From contig NZ_JXQD01000008.1 of assembly GCF_002100145.1 (NCBI RefSeq), forward strand, positions 62,001 through 126,000: 64,000 nt of DNA. Reading direction: 5' to 3'. Positions within the stretch are counted from its first letter, which is position 1. Every line of letters starts with the position of its first letter. Shown here piece after piece: positions 18,290-27,609 of the stretch. Below the pieces are notes generated by a model. It did no database searches, was not told where the DNA came from, and saw nothing but the letters and a program-made list of their open reading frames with translations. Made by a program: the position numbers and the translations under genes. This DNA comes from Vibrio sp. qd031 (GTDB lineage Bacteria; Pseudomonadota; Gammaproteobacteria; Enterobacterales; Vibrionaceae).

Positions 18290-19861
18290 CTAAGCATTTG
18301 AACTGAGCAGGTTATTCTTCTTAAGTAGCTCTTTCGTCTTTGGCATTTTTTCAAGTTTTGATGTGAGCCAACCGTGCCCTCCAAGAGCACAATCTAACTT
18401 TGTTCGAGATAGCTTGCGAGTGGATTTAGATAGAATTTTAGCTACTTGCTTTGAAAGCTCGTTATCGCGCTGCACCCAATCTACGCTATTAACATACTGA
18501 AATTCTTGTGGGGCTGGTAGGTGGTCTTTAAGCCAATCGTTCTCATGGTTATACAGCCAAAAATAAGCAGCTTCACACTTAGATTTAACGTTTTTTATTT
18601 TCGCCCGAGGATTCGAAAGTAGGTATCTTGTGATTTGAGCTTTATATCGGCGTGACATTGATTGTCGCTTGCATAGCTTGCGCCACTCCACCAACCCTTC
18701 TGTTGTGGAGATAATGAGTTCAATACTACCCTCTGAAACTTGATGCTTTCTTGTAATCGCTTGGCGGTGAAAGCCTTTGCGAGCCATACTAATAACATCC
18801 CTTTTAAGCCCATCAGTAATCACTCGAGGTTTGAGATTCACTGGTATGTTATTTCTTAGAGCTATACCTTTTACATAACAACGACTCTTACCTAACCTTC
18901 GACTCACCTCAGCCATAGATAAACCTTGATTCAAGAAATCACAGCAACTCACTTCAAGCTCAGCAGAGCGACCTTTAAAATCGGCTTTAAGTGAAGGCTT
19001 GATGCGATGCCCCTCTATAGGTCTTCTGAGATAAAAGTCCAAAATTAGCTGCTTGAAAGGATGTTGGTTATCGCTTCCGGACAAAACAGCACTCCAGTAA
19101 GAAAAATCCTCAGTAGAGCTAGGAAGTAAATAGTGATTATTAGGTAAAATTTGTGTTGCCAGCTCATGTAGCTCTTTGCAGATACGTTTCCTTCTAATAC
19201 GTCCACATTGTGTAACTGAACCATTTGCCTTGAGCTTGAAGTTTCTATCTCTGGCTGGGGGTGACAAATCCCCAATCCTAATATTATGCAGATATGTGCA
19301 ACAAAAATCTGCAAAGCTTGCCGCGACATCTGGACATGAAGAGCTTTCCTCATCAGCTTTTGGAAGCAGAGACATGGTCAAGTGATTTCGATTTTGCAAT
19401 GCTATATGATTTAACCAAACTCCATGCACTGAACACGCTTCAACACCTGAGACTTGGTGGGCACAGTGCCAATAGGAAACACCGTATTTATGAATTTCAT
19501 GTTCAGCACATCTTGAACAGTACTTTATGTTGAGATGTTCCTTTTCTCTAAAGGTTACTACCTGACAAGCTCGAGTTAACTGGCTTGGCCGTATATCTAA
19601 ATCTCTTATTTTTGGTGCATGATTAGGTAAGAAGTGAGCAAATAGTGGTGCTAGTGTTTGATGCAGCCACATGTTTTCCGCAGACTCATCAAAGACTTTA
19701 CTGAGTAACCCCAATCGAGCTATCAAGTATGGGTGTACAGATGCTCTATGGTTATCAAAAACAACTTGAAAATACTGGCCCTTGGATAAGCCACTCATAA
19801 TATAGCTTCTGCAGATACGACTATATAAAGACTCATCTGGTAATGCCTTTGGTAAGCGCAT
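18290..19861 (-). CDS. tnsD: TniQ/TnsD-type target selector
   Basis: A 523-aa TniQ family protein. The N-terminal TniQ domain has LPDESLYSRICRSY and the zinc-binding pattern CSRC, YGVSYWH, then CSVHGVWLN. The C-terminal two thirds carry repeated helix-turn-helix-like stretches (for example MAEVSRRLGKSRCYVKGIAL). This is the layout of TnsD, which binds a sequence inside the attachment gene and recruits TnsC. Here it presumably recognises the 3' part of yhiN. The symbol is by role and analogy with Tn7. It starts 35 bases downstream of the tnsC stop. Confidence 0.9.
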   Translation of the reverse strand: MRLPKALPDESLYSRICRSYIMSGLSKGQYFQVVFDNHRASVHPYLIARLGLLSKVFDESAENMWLHQTLAPLFAHFLPNHAPKIRDLDIRPSQLTRACQVVTFREKEHLNIKYCSRCAEHEIHKYGVSYWHCAHQVSGVEACSVHGVWLNHIALQNRNHLTMSLLPKADEESSSCPDVAASFADFCCTYLHNIRIGDLSPPARDRNFKLKANGSVTQCGRIRRKRICKELHELATQILPNNHYLLPSSTEDFSYWSAVLSGSDNQHPFKQLILDFYLRRPIEGHRIKPSLKADFKGRSAELEVSCCDFLNQGLSMAEVSRRLGKSRCYVKGIALRNNIPVNLKPRVITDGLKRDVISMARKGFHRQAITRKHQVSEGSIELIISTTEGLVEWRKLCKRQSMSRRYKAQITRYLLSNPRAKIKNVKSKCEAAYFWLYNHENDWLKDHLPAPQEFQYVNSVDWVQRDNELSKQVAKILSKSTRKLSRTKLDCALGGHGWLTSKLEKMPKTKELLKKNNLLSSNA

Positions 19862-19896
19862 GATGAGCCTCTTTCTTTGATAGCAATTTTCCTTAA

Positions 19897-21324
19897 CTAA
19901 GTATAGGACAGCTCCGAGAGGGGATCGTCCAGAACAATATTACGAGACCTTAAGTAGCCCATAGGGTCTTCTAAGTCAGCTGCTTGTTGAAATAAATCAG
20001 GGTCTTTAATCCTTTCTTGCAAATCTACAGCTCCTACCAACTCTATAAGCTTAGAGGCAAACTCTGGGTGCTGTGGTTTGGTGACATCACCTGTTTTATC
20101 AACAACTTTAACAATTGCTTCCTCGTTACTCTGAGGGTTACGTCGTTTACCTTTGGGTAAACGAGTAAAAGCTGCTTTTAAGTTGTCCACTTCTTCTGTC
20201 TGCCTTGAAAGACCGCAAGCAACCGTATTACCAGCAGATAAAGTCGCAGGTGTAATGCGTTCATCATCCGAGCCAATAACTAAACGCTGGGCTTCTCTAT
20301 AAGTGCGACTTGCCATATCGATATTACCAACAGACAAAGAATGAAGAGCGTCATTCAGCTCTTCAGTAAGATCTGTGTAAACGTTTGTCCATTGGTACTG
20401 CCAAAGTTGATCTATAAACGCATTCCACGAGGCACTGTCCCTAGTTAAAACAGACATTGTATGGTGGTAGCCGCTTTCAGCTCGTCGTGCGGCTTTGAGC
20501 TCTTTAATCAAAGACTGATCAAACGGAGGGTTTGCTACAAAGAAGAGTGGAACACCTAGCTTGTTCATCAGTCGATGCAAAAACCTCAATAAATTATTTT
20601 CACCACCAGTTCTTTTAAACTTTAAGTTTTGCATTTCATCAATCACGAGCATGCCCAGAAAACTCGATTTGATTGAACGCTCCAATTGTCTAATGAGTTC
20701 CCCGATGGTCCCTGCAGGTTTTGTTCTTTTTCTCTCTAAAGTCAAATCTAGTGTTGAAAGGATCTCTTCACACAGATCCCTCACACTAGAATTGCTTGGG
20801 CAGTCCACTTTTATCCAGACAACTTGTTTTCCTATGTCAAGTCGCTGGCCTTTGTATGATTCGTGCACAATTACGGTCGGAAAATACTCTAGAACTTGCT
20901 CAACCATAGAGGTTTTACCAACACCACTTTCACCGACTAGAGTCAGTCCATCCCCTTTAGGTTGAAAGTACCCTGTTCTCGGTTCAATATCGGGTCTCTC
21001 ATCAACCAAATAATGCAAATATTGAGCAGTTGTGGGACTTAATGGATTTTTGGCCGAATAACCCTTTTTTATGGCTCTTTCAACAGCGCGGAAACATGCT
21101 TCATAGTCAGTCAGTGGCTGCCTAATCTCTTCAATACGATTTAGGTACTCATCACGAACTAATGGATCAGGATGATCAGCTATTTCTTCCGACAAATCTG
21201 GGTAATTACTAAAATCTTCCATAACGCTTACCCAAGCTTTTTTTGCTGGGAGGGCCTCTATAATCGGATTACCGCAATGCTCTGGAAGAATTGCATCTTG
21301 ATACACTGCAGACTCAATTCTCAT
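19897..21324 (-). CDS. tnsC: TnsC, AAA+ transposition regulator
   Basis: A 475-aa AAA+ ATPase. Walker A is VGESGVGKTSMVEQVL (around residue 130) and Walker B is LGMLVIDEMQNLKF, followed by a sensor-like FFVANPPFD. TnsC forms ATP-dependent filaments on DNA and connects the target selector to the TnsAB transposase. The ATG overlaps the tnsB stop by 4 bases. Confidence 0.95.
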   Translation of the reverse strand: MRIESAVYQDAILPEHCGNPIIEALPAKKAWVSVMEDFSNYPDLSEEIADHPDPLVRDEYLNRIEEIRQPLTDYEACFRAVERAIKKGYSAKNPLSPTTAQYLHYLVDERPDIEPRTGYFQPKGDGLTLVGESGVGKTSMVEQVLEYFPTVIVHESYKGQRLDIGKQVVWIKVDCPSNSSVRDLCEEILSTLDLTLERKRTKPAGTIGELIRQLERSIKSSFLGMLVIDEMQNLKFKRTGGENNLLRFLHRLMNKLGVPLFFVANPPFDQSLIKELKAARRAESGYHHTMSVLTRDSASWNAFIDQLWQYQWTNVYTDLTEELNDALHSLSVGNIDMASRTYREAQRLVIGSDDERITPATLSAGNTVACGLSRQTEEVDNLKAAFTRLPKGKRRNPQSNEEAIVKVVDKTGDVTKPQHPEFASKLIELVGAVDLQERIKDPDLFQQAADLEDPMGYLRSRNIVLDDPLSELSYT

Positions 21325-23453
21325 GACTCACCTCTACTCGTTCTTCTTTTAGGGCCTTTGGGTAATGGAACTACTTTGTTACTGGTAGACAAGGGAGCAG
21401 ACTCTTTGTTAATGGCTGAAGGTTCAGAAGTTGATGCAATCATATTGGTGGTGGCTTCTAGCTCTTCTTTTCGACGTTGACGAGTATTAGCAGTTTTATC
21501 CCTAAAAGAGACCTTATCTGCATCTTTGCTTCTTTTCTTTGCTTGACGGGTTACTTCTTGGCGATGTTTATGGTCGTCAATTGAGGTCGTTGATATTGGT
21601 GTTAACTCTTTCTTAGTATCAAGCCAATCCAGTATAAAGTCAGATTCATACATAGACTTATCACCCAACATTCGACTTCTAGGCAACAAGTTACACCTAA
21701 TGAACTCCTTGTTTTTATCTAAGCGAACATAGATGTAATTCGTTGTATTTTCATCAATACGCGCCTCTAGTCTCCAGCGCCCAGATGACCTAGCGACCGA
21801 TGCCAAATTAAGTTCTTCAACTTCTGAACATGTATAATACATACCATTAAAATATATTCCGCTTCGAGTCATGCTGACTTCAGCTGACGGCAACAATCTC
21901 GCTATAACTTCATCACTATTAGCTGACTGAAGCTCATGCCTATGCTTTGCGAGGTGTATTTTCCAGTAGTTAAGAGGGGTCGGAGATAGGTCATTCTCAA
22001 TAAGTAAAGGGCTAGAAAAGGCTAAACCATCAAGAATTGAACGATTATGCTCCAGTACCGCTTTTATTATTTCAACTGTAACTTCCTTAAGTGTATAGAT
22101 CGCATCTTTTCTAGGATCTCGACTACCTCGTACAACCTGCCCACCTCTCGTTGTACCAAGTAACTCATGAAGTACTTCTTTATTGATAATATCAAATCGT
22201 TTCTCTACTACCCCTTTACAATCAGGCCTATATGGGGGAGTAAATGATAATTGCGTCATTGGAGTCAACGCTTTCTTTGGTTGGACTCCAATCATTTCTC
22301 CATTATCACAGACCAACTCTTTAGGAATATGAGCACAAGGCCACTCTGAATCTTCAATATCTACGCCAAAGCTTTTACAGTAAGTAGATTTAGGTATGAA
22401 ACTATTAGCTAATGCCTGACGTGCTGCACGCCAAGAAGCATGATAGAGCGATACATGCATACCAACTATCATTCGACTCGCTCTGTCAGCTACGATATAT
22501 ATCGTCGGTCGCCCTAAAACATACTGAGATCCAAGTTCAGATACGATATGCACATCAGCAACGGTTGCATCAATTTCAAAGTGAACACCAGGCAGATAGC
22601 TTCGATCTGTAATGCTACCCAAAGCCCCTCTTTTATTTCTGAGGAAGTCGTTCTCTGACGTTCGTTGCTTGATTATTTCTTCTTTACTAAATAGTTTTGT
22701 TCGCCAGTAACTAAACTGCTTTGGGGTTGGGACTAAAGGCGGCCTACCGCAGGCCTCAGCCAAATTTATCTCATTTGAATAGCTATCTTTGAGCAAGTTG
22801 CCATAGGTTTTTGCTAGTGTCAGACCTGACTCTTTAAGGTAGTATTTTTTTAACGCTCTTTTGAATTTATTTTTGTCATCATCACTCACAATATACTTAG
22901 CAGCTCTATCAACAGCTATAGTTCTTGGTTGTTTCGGTGCACCTAGTGGTGTCGTTGTTGGAGTCCGCTCTCGCCCAGAAGCCCCGCTTTTCGAAAATGC
23001 GGGTAACAGGCCCATTTTGTCCTGCCCATTTCGCCAAAATTGAGAAAGTAGTCGAGCTAAAGTCTTGCGGTCAACATTAATTTTTTTTGAATATTCAGCA
23101 AGTTGAGGTGAGCGCTTCTTCGTCGCATAATCAAAAAGAAAAGTACTATCTGATATAACACCTTTAATTAAATTATAATTTTTATCTCGGCGCTCAATAT
23201 GTTCAACCGGAACGTTCTCTTCATCAACTAAAAGGTAAGCTGGCAATTCATAGCGGTCTTTTTTAGCTTTACGGCTAGAAACGAGCTCAATGAAACCTTC
23301 TAGTGAAACAGCTATAGGTCTTACCGTTGCAACTTCTAACGAGAATAAAATGACGGACTCAATATCCTGCATGATTTCCAACAAACGATAGAGCCCATCT
23401 TCAAGCAGATCCGAATCATTCACATTCCAAACGCTATTTCTAGGAAGCTCCAT
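21321..23453 (-). CDS. tnsB: TnsB, DDE transposase
   Basis: A 710-aa transposase with an RNase H-fold core. The catalytic triad can be read as D295 (HFEIDATVADVH), D383 (ELVCDNGEMIG) and E417 (DCKGVVEKRFDI). N-terminal helix-turn-helix domains should bind the end repeats, and the C-terminus is a charged tail that in Tn7 contacts TnsC. TnsB makes the 3' strand cuts and joins. It overlaps tnsA by 14 bases. Confidence 0.96.
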   Translation of the reverse strand: MELPRNSVWNVNDSDLLEDGLYRLLEIMQDIESVILFSLEVATVRPIAVSLEGFIELVSSRKAKKDRYELPAYLLVDEENVPVEHIERRDKNYNLIKGVISDSTFLFDYATKKRSPQLAEYSKKINVDRKTLARLLSQFWRNGQDKMGLLPAFSKSGASGRERTPTTTPLGAPKQPRTIAVDRAAKYIVSDDDKNKFKRALKKYYLKESGLTLAKTYGNLLKDSYSNEINLAEACGRPPLVPTPKQFSYWRTKLFSKEEIIKQRTSENDFLRNKRGALGSITDRSYLPGVHFEIDATVADVHIVSELGSQYVLGRPTIYIVADRASRMIVGMHVSLYHASWRAARQALANSFIPKSTYCKSFGVDIEDSEWPCAHIPKELVCDNGEMIGVQPKKALTPMTQLSFTPPYRPDCKGVVEKRFDIINKEVLHELLGTTRGGQVVRGSRDPRKDAIYTLKEVTVEIIKAVLEHNRSILDGLAFSSPLLIENDLSPTPLNYWKIHLAKHRHELQSANSDEVIARLLPSAEVSMTRSGIYFNGMYYTCSEVEELNLASVARSSGRWRLEARIDENTTNYIYVRLDKNKEFIRCNLLPRSRMLGDKSMYESDFILDWLDTKKELTPISTTSIDDHKHRQEVTRQAKKRSKDADKVSFRDKTANTRQRRKEELEATTNMIASTSEPSAINKESAPLSTSNKVVPLPKGPKRRTSRGES

Positions 23454-24267
23454 ATAAAATACCTCCTGGCTGTTCAGCTACATACTTCACATTAATAAGC
23501 CCAGATTCAGAGATGTTAGTTGATAGGTCAACATCAATAAATTTATCGGCTATGAGGAAGCGAATTAACAATAAAGCATCATCATTAGATGTTATGTTCA
23601 TTGAGATTAGCTGATTACATAGATCTTCAATAAAGTACTGCCCTGTCGCCAAAACAGAGAGAGCGCAATCAACCTGATCACAGGAAAAGACCTTCGGGTT
23701 CTCGCGAAAAGGGGATGTAGCCCAGTGAAGATTACCGCTTTGAACTCTCGTTAGTTCATTTCCCGTAAAATAACTAAACTTAACACCAAGCAATTCCCAA
23801 CAAACTCGCTCAATATCTATTTTTTCAAGGACGCGTAGATCACCCGAGTCATCTTCAGGTTTTACAGAAACTGCATGATATGTAGTGCCTTGAGGAGAGT
23901 CTATCGTGAGCAACTGATCCGTTGTCATGATAATCGGCTCTTTCGTATTAGGGTGGGTAGGGTGTTTAACCCCAAGGGTTTTAGCAACTTTCTGCGTAAA
24001 ATTTAGAGGGAAGAGAGGAAATTGCTCTCTGATATCAACTACACGGCTCGAAAACTCAGCAAGATAAAAGTGCTCACTTTCTATCGAGGACATCATATGA
24101 TGGTCTCTTTGAGATTTCCTACCATAAATCAGTGAGCGTTTACCTTTAGATTTTACATCCTGAATCCTAAGCCAAGGCTTGTAGTTAACGCCTTGGCCTA
24201 TACCGTATTTGTTCTTTAAGTGCCGTCGATAATCATCCAACGACTCGATTTTTCGGCTACGCCCCAT
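23440..24267 (-). CDS. tnsA: TnsA, endonuclease subunit of the transposase
   Basis: A 275-aa protein with the restriction-enzyme-like TnsA fold. Candidate catalytic residues are E63 or E65 (SSIESEHFYLAEF), D117 (TTDQLLTI) and K136 (AVSVKPED). They sit at spacings close to those of Tn7 TnsA. TnsA cuts the 5' strands, so the element would move by cut-and-paste. It is the first gene of the tnsABC-tniQ run, starting 49 bases from the innermost right-end repeat. Confidence 0.94.
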   Translation of the reverse strand: MGRSRKIESLDDYRRHLKNKYGIGQGVNYKPWLRIQDVKSKGKRSLIYGRKSQRDHHMMSSIESEHFYLAEFSSRVVDIREQFPLFPLNFTQKVAKTLGVKHPTHPNTKEPIIMTTDQLLTIDSPQGTTYHAVSVKPEDDSGDLRVLEKIDIERVCWELLGVKFSYFTGNELTRVQSGNLHWATSPFRENPKVFSCDQVDCALSVLATGQYFIEDLCNQLISMNITSNDDALLLIRFLIADKFIDVDLSTNISESGLINVKYVAEQPGGILYGAS

Positions 24268-24315
24268 ACTTAATCCAACAAAGTCTGCCTAGTCTAATCA
24301 TAGTAACAGCAGTCA

Positions 24316-24386
24316 CTACGGGCAAACTTTATTATCTCAAAACGCTCTTACGGGCAAACTTTATTGCTTACGGGCAAACTTTATTG
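24316..24386. promoter_or_regulatory. Right-end TnsB-binding repeats (three copies), also the tns promoter region
   Basis: Copies of the end repeat lie at 24347-24366 and 24367-24386 in perfect abutting tandem (CTTACGGGCAAACTTTATTG). A third, inner copy at about 24316-24334 has a conserved core ACGGGCAAACTTTATT. The inner sites lie where the tnsA promoter must be, so TnsB binding could repress tns expression, as in Tn7. The outermost repeat is 10 bases from the terminus. Confidence 0.92.
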
Positions 24387-24396
24387 TCTCTACACA

Positions 24397-24401
24397 AACC
24401 T
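24397..24401. repeat. Target-site duplication AACCT, right copy
   Basis: AACCT follows the terminal CACA of the transposon and matches 6940-6944. Its last base is the final base of the yhiN stop codon. Confidence 0.93.
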
Positions 24402-25585
24402 TAACAGTTTAGGCCTGCTACATGGCCACTCGACCACGCCCAAGAGAAGTTATAGCCGCCTAGCCAACCTGTTACATCCATCACTTCGCCCACAAAATAC
24501 AGCCCAGAGACTTGCTTACACTCCATGGTTTTGGAGGAAAGATGATCGGTGTTTACTCCACCCATAGTCACTTCGGCGGTGCGATACCCTTCCGTTCCAT
24601 TTGGCTTGATGGTCCAGTGCTCAAGGGTATGTACAACTTGTTGTAGCTGCGACACTGTATATTGCTTAAGTGGCTTATCCGCAAATAACTCTAACGTAAT
24701 TAAGGCTTCCACTAAACGTTTTGGTAAGACTTTCGCTAGGGTGTTTTTTAGACTCTGATTTGGGTGCATCTCTTTACTGCTATCCAACAACTGTTGAATA
24801 TCATGATCCGGAACGAGGTTAATCGATATAGCCTCACCTGGCTTCCAATACGACGATATTTGCAGCACCGACGGGCCCGATAGGCCGCGGTGCGTAAACA
24901 GCAGAGCTTCTTTAAATACAGTGCCATCTTGCGCTTCCATCTCGCATGGAATGGCAATGCCTGACAACTCAGACAGCGCTTCTTTATCGTGCGTATGCAA
25001 AGTAAAGGGAACAAGTCCGGCTGTGGTTGCCTTTACTTCTAGGCCAAATTGCTCAGCGACTTTATACCCAAACGGTGTTGCACCCAGTTTTGGCATCGAC
25101 AACCCGCCCGTTGCAATCACCAGTGACTCACACTCAACGGCTTGTGTATTGGCCATGAGTGTAAAGCCGTTGGGCTGTTTTTCTATGTGCGTGACTGCGG
25201 TTTGATAACGCTGAACGATTGTGGGTTGCTGACACTCTTTTAGTAACATGTCGACGATCTGCTTTGCCGAGTCGACACAAAACAACTGACCGTGATCGCG
25301 CTCTTCAAACTCAATTCCGTATTTTGACACCATCGAGATGAAATCCCAGTTGGTGTACTGAGACAGCGCCGATTTAACAAAGTGAGGATTTTGACAAATA
25401 AAGTTGTGAGACGAGACCTCGTAATTGCTGAAATTACATCGACCGCCTCCAGAGATAAGGATTTTTCGTCCGGGGCGCTTCGCGTGGTCAATCACTAATA
25501 CTTTGCGTCCACGCCTGCCCGCCTGCGCAGCACACATCAATCCAGCGGCACCGGCACCGATGATAACCACATCAAATTTTTCCAC
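24401..25585 (-). CDS. yhiN: YhiN/HI0933-family NAD(P)/FAD-dependent oxidoreductase
   Basis: A 394-aa flavoprotein. The N-terminal dinucleotide-binding motif is VVIIGAGAAGLMCAAQ, the family signature is RKILISGGGRCNFSN and the C-terminal FAD motif is GLYFVGEVMDVTGWLGGYN. The physiological role of this family is not settled. The stop codon abuts the transposon; the reading frame is intact, so insertion has left the protein whole, as expected for a Tn7-like attachment site. Confidence 0.92.
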   Translation of the reverse strand: MEKFDVVIIGAGAAGLMCAAQAGRRGRKVLVIDHAKRPGRKILISGGGRCNFSNYEVSSHNFICQNPHFVKSALSQYTNWDFISMVSKYGIEFEERDHGQLFCVDSAKQIVDMLLKECQQPTIVQRYQTAVTHIEKQPNGFTLMANTQAVECESLVIATGGLSMPKLGATPFGYKVAEQFGLEVKATTAGLVPFTLHTHDKEALSELSGIAIPCEMEAQDGTVFKEALLFTHRGLSGPSVLQISSYWKPGEAISINLVPDHDIQQLLDSSKEMHPNQSLKNTLAKVLPKRLVEALITLELFADKPLKQYTVSQLQQVVHTLEHWTIKPNGTEGYRTAEVTMGGVNTDHLSSKTMECKQVSGLYFVGEVMDVTGWLGGYNFSWAWSSGHVAGLNC

Positions 25586-25652
25586 GACTTATCTCTTCAC
25601 CTATCAGACTCGACATCTGCGAGCCTTTTAAAAGAAGCAATAATAGCAGAAC

Positions 25653-27008
25653 TTAAAACTGTGAGTTACCTCGTTGTTGCATCAGTGCTTGCTTACGTTT
25701 ATTGAGGGGAAGTTTATTAATGCTCAAGGTGGACTCTACCGACTCTTGTTCACGTTGCCACACCGAGTAGTTGATAACACACAGAGTAATGATAATAAAT
25801 GGCAAAGGTTGGTACGCGACGCCGATAAACATACCTGTAATACAGTACATGACTAGCATACTATTGAGACATTGAGCGAGGGATGCATGATAGCTATTTT
25901 TTGGCGCTGTTTTTAACACTTTTCTATTAAGCCTGTACGACTGAAAAAGTAAGCTCACGTACAAAAACAACCCGAAAAAACCTTGCTCACCAAGCACTTC
26001 TATAAAAGAATTATGGAAGGCTTTTATCCCTAGATAATTCCTAAATGACTCATGGTAATCGCCAAGCAGTCCATGATTAGCGCGGTACGCATCAAACCCA
26101 CCACCAGCCCAATGGTCAGCGACAAAATCAAACGTCCACAACCAAACTACGATACGCCCCATCGCCGAACTGTCTGATTCAATGTCTTTTAGGGTCATCA
26201 TCCGCTCGACCCAATGCTCAGGCATAAAGCCTATTGACACAATCGAAAACGCAACGATGATTGGAACAAAAAACAACATCCGTGATGGTGACAGGTTACG
26301 GTAACCTATATACCCCGCTAAAGTGATCAAGCCACTGCGCGCTGTTGTACCGATCATCGCGAATACAGCCAGCAGCGTTAGACCAAACCACAAAAATGGT
26401 CGTTTGAACTGAGGAGGAAAAAAGGTGTAGTGCTCTCGCAAATGTTTATTAAGCGGGATCACGATAAGCACGGTTAACGCGAGCATTGAACTTTCTGACC
26501 ATCCGCTGTTATTCCCTCCCGAGACTAAACGTCGTCCATAACCTCCGCCACCGGCGGCTGTTTTTGCTCCAACCGCAATCACGTAAAAGCAAAACGAGAA
26601 GAACAATATCCATAGAAACATATTCAAATCGCGTCGATCACGAATCACGAACATGCCAATGGATGTCATTAATATGGATTTTATCGCCCAATCCCACTTG
26701 TTAGCAGCCGCCGTTGGAAATAACGCGAGAGCAAACGTGGTGATGGTAACCCAGATCGAAAATATCACAATTACGGCGGGAATGAATGCCGAACGAGGAG
26801 CAGCGAGTTTATTGGCATTGAACAACAAGGAGAGAAACAAAAGCGCGGCCATAACAGAAGAGACTGGCTGTCCTGCTAGAAAACCAAACAGTATGTTTTG
26901 AGGAGTAATGATGTCTACCCAAATGTAGCCGGCATAAGCCACAGCTGGGCGTGATATCCCAACAATAGCGAAAGCAATAATGACCATAACAATCAGCAGA
27001 TCAGACAT
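25653..27008 (-). CDS. O-antigen ligase/polymerase-like membrane protein
   Basis: A 451-aa protein with about ten to twelve membrane helices. The central loop GTTARSGLITLAGYI and the late periplasmic stretch HNSFIEVLGEQGFFGL are typical of the Wzy/WaaL/PglL superfamily. The N-terminal part resembles the DUF5935 ligases found in exosortase-linked loci. It may transfer or polymerise a glycan at the outer face of the inner membrane. No other glycan genes are adjacent except the acyltransferase far away. The start overlaps the stop of a 41-aa membrane protein. Confidence 0.75.
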   Translation of the reverse strand: MSDLLIVMVIIAFAIVGISRPAVAYAGYIWVDIITPQNILFGFLAGQPVSSVMAALLFLSLLFNANKLAAPRSAFIPAVIVIFSIWVTITTFALALFPTAAANKWDWAIKSILMTSIGMFVIRDRRDLNMFLWILFFSFCFYVIAVGAKTAAGGGGYGRRLVSGGNNSGWSESSMLALTVLIVIPLNKHLREHYTFFPPQFKRPFLWFGLTLLAVFAMIGTTARSGLITLAGYIGYRNLSPSRMLFFVPIIVAFSIVSIGFMPEHWVERMMTLKDIESDSSAMGRIVVWLWTFDFVADHWAGGGFDAYRANHGLLGDYHESFRNYLGIKAFHNSFIEVLGEQGFFGLFLYVSLLFQSYRLNRKVLKTAPKNSYHASLAQCLNSMLVMYCITGMFIGVAYQPLPFIIITLCVINYSVWQREQESVESTLSINKLPLNKRKQALMQQRGNSQF

Positions 27009-27133
27009 CAGCGTTTTTTACCTTTGACGTCTGACTTCTTATTGTCTTTTGACCAATCGGTATTGGTAAACATCAACCAGAGAGTCACTAGAACCCCGGT
27101 GACTGAAAACAGCAATGCAAACTTATCTATCAT
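27008..27133 (-). CDS. 41-aa single-pass membrane protein upstream of the ligase-like gene
   Basis: Translating the minus strand from ATG 27133 gives a 41-aa protein: one hydrophobic helix (FALLFSVTGVLVTLWLM), then a short hydrophilic Lys-rich tail ending KGKKR. AGGGA lies about 8 bases upstream. Its stop shares one base with the start of the ligase-like gene (TGATG), which argues that it is translated and coupled. It may be a small partner of that membrane protein; no family is recognised. Confidence 0.7.
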   Translation of the reverse strand: MIDKFALLFSVTGVLVTLWLMFTNTDWSKDNKKSDVKGKKR

Positions 27134-27223
27134 ATTTGTGTCCCTACATGTAGACGCGCTTCTATGATAGCCAACCAAACATTACGAGGGGTTCTCGATT
27201 TTAAGCCTTTACCTACTAAAGTA

Positions 27224-27550
27224 CTAAATGACCACTAAAGTCACGAATAAGGTCACCAACAACAAGGCGCAACTCACCACAAACAGCTCTCGTACCTTAT
27301 CGCATTTCGCAACAAAGTCAGAGTCATGATGCTCGCTGTATTCTTTGTGTTTTAGGTAATGAAAAAGGCGTGCCTGTTTATAGACGTTGCCATGGGCTGT
27401 GAAAAAACTGCCGCCATCGACTTGCTGATATAACAAAGGGTGAGCTTCTCGCATGAGAAACAGGAGCGCACGCAAACTGGTTACGTAACGACTGAAGTTG
27501 ATGGTGGTAACAAGTAATAATGTAAATATGATTAAATCGCCGCTGATCAT
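27224..27550 (-). CDS. uspB: Universal stress protein B
   Basis: A 108-aa protein with a membrane helix at each end. The conserved middle ([20 protein letters not shown] then [15 protein letters not shown] and KQARLFHYL) is the UspB pattern. UspB is an inner-membrane stationary-phase protein of unknown mechanism in E. coli, where it neighbours uspA. The uspB-ftnA-uspA grouping here is typical of Vibrionaceae. Confidence 0.92.
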   Translation of the reverse strand: MISGDLIIFTLLLVTTINFSRYVTSLRALLFLMREAHPLLYQQVDGGSFFTAHGNVYKQARLFHYLKHKEYSEHHDSDFVAKCDKVRELFVVSCALLLVTLFVTLVVI

Positions 27551-27609
27551 CTTATCCTCCCTACATCTTCACAGATACGCGGTAAGAGATCAGCAGAGAT
27601 TTATGTTAG

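Larger units (their letters stand above)
6945..24396. mobile_element. Complete Tn7-like transposon, 17,452 bp, inserted at the 3' end of yhiN
   Basis: Both termini start TGTG (left TGTGCGGCACC, right read inward TGTGTAGAGA) and run into the same CAATAAAGTTTGCCYGTAAG repeat. The flanks carry a perfect 5-bp duplication. tnsA, tnsB, tnsC and tniQ/tnsD occupy the right end, next to the attachment gene, as in Tn7. Cargo is a type I restriction operon with a DUF3800 gene, an ATPase/HNH pair, and a short second TniQ at the left end. All genes run on the minus strand, away from the right end. The reading frames look intact, so the element may be active. Heteromeric-transposase elements at yhiN have been reported; which named family this belongs to needs a search. 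Confidence 0.96.
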
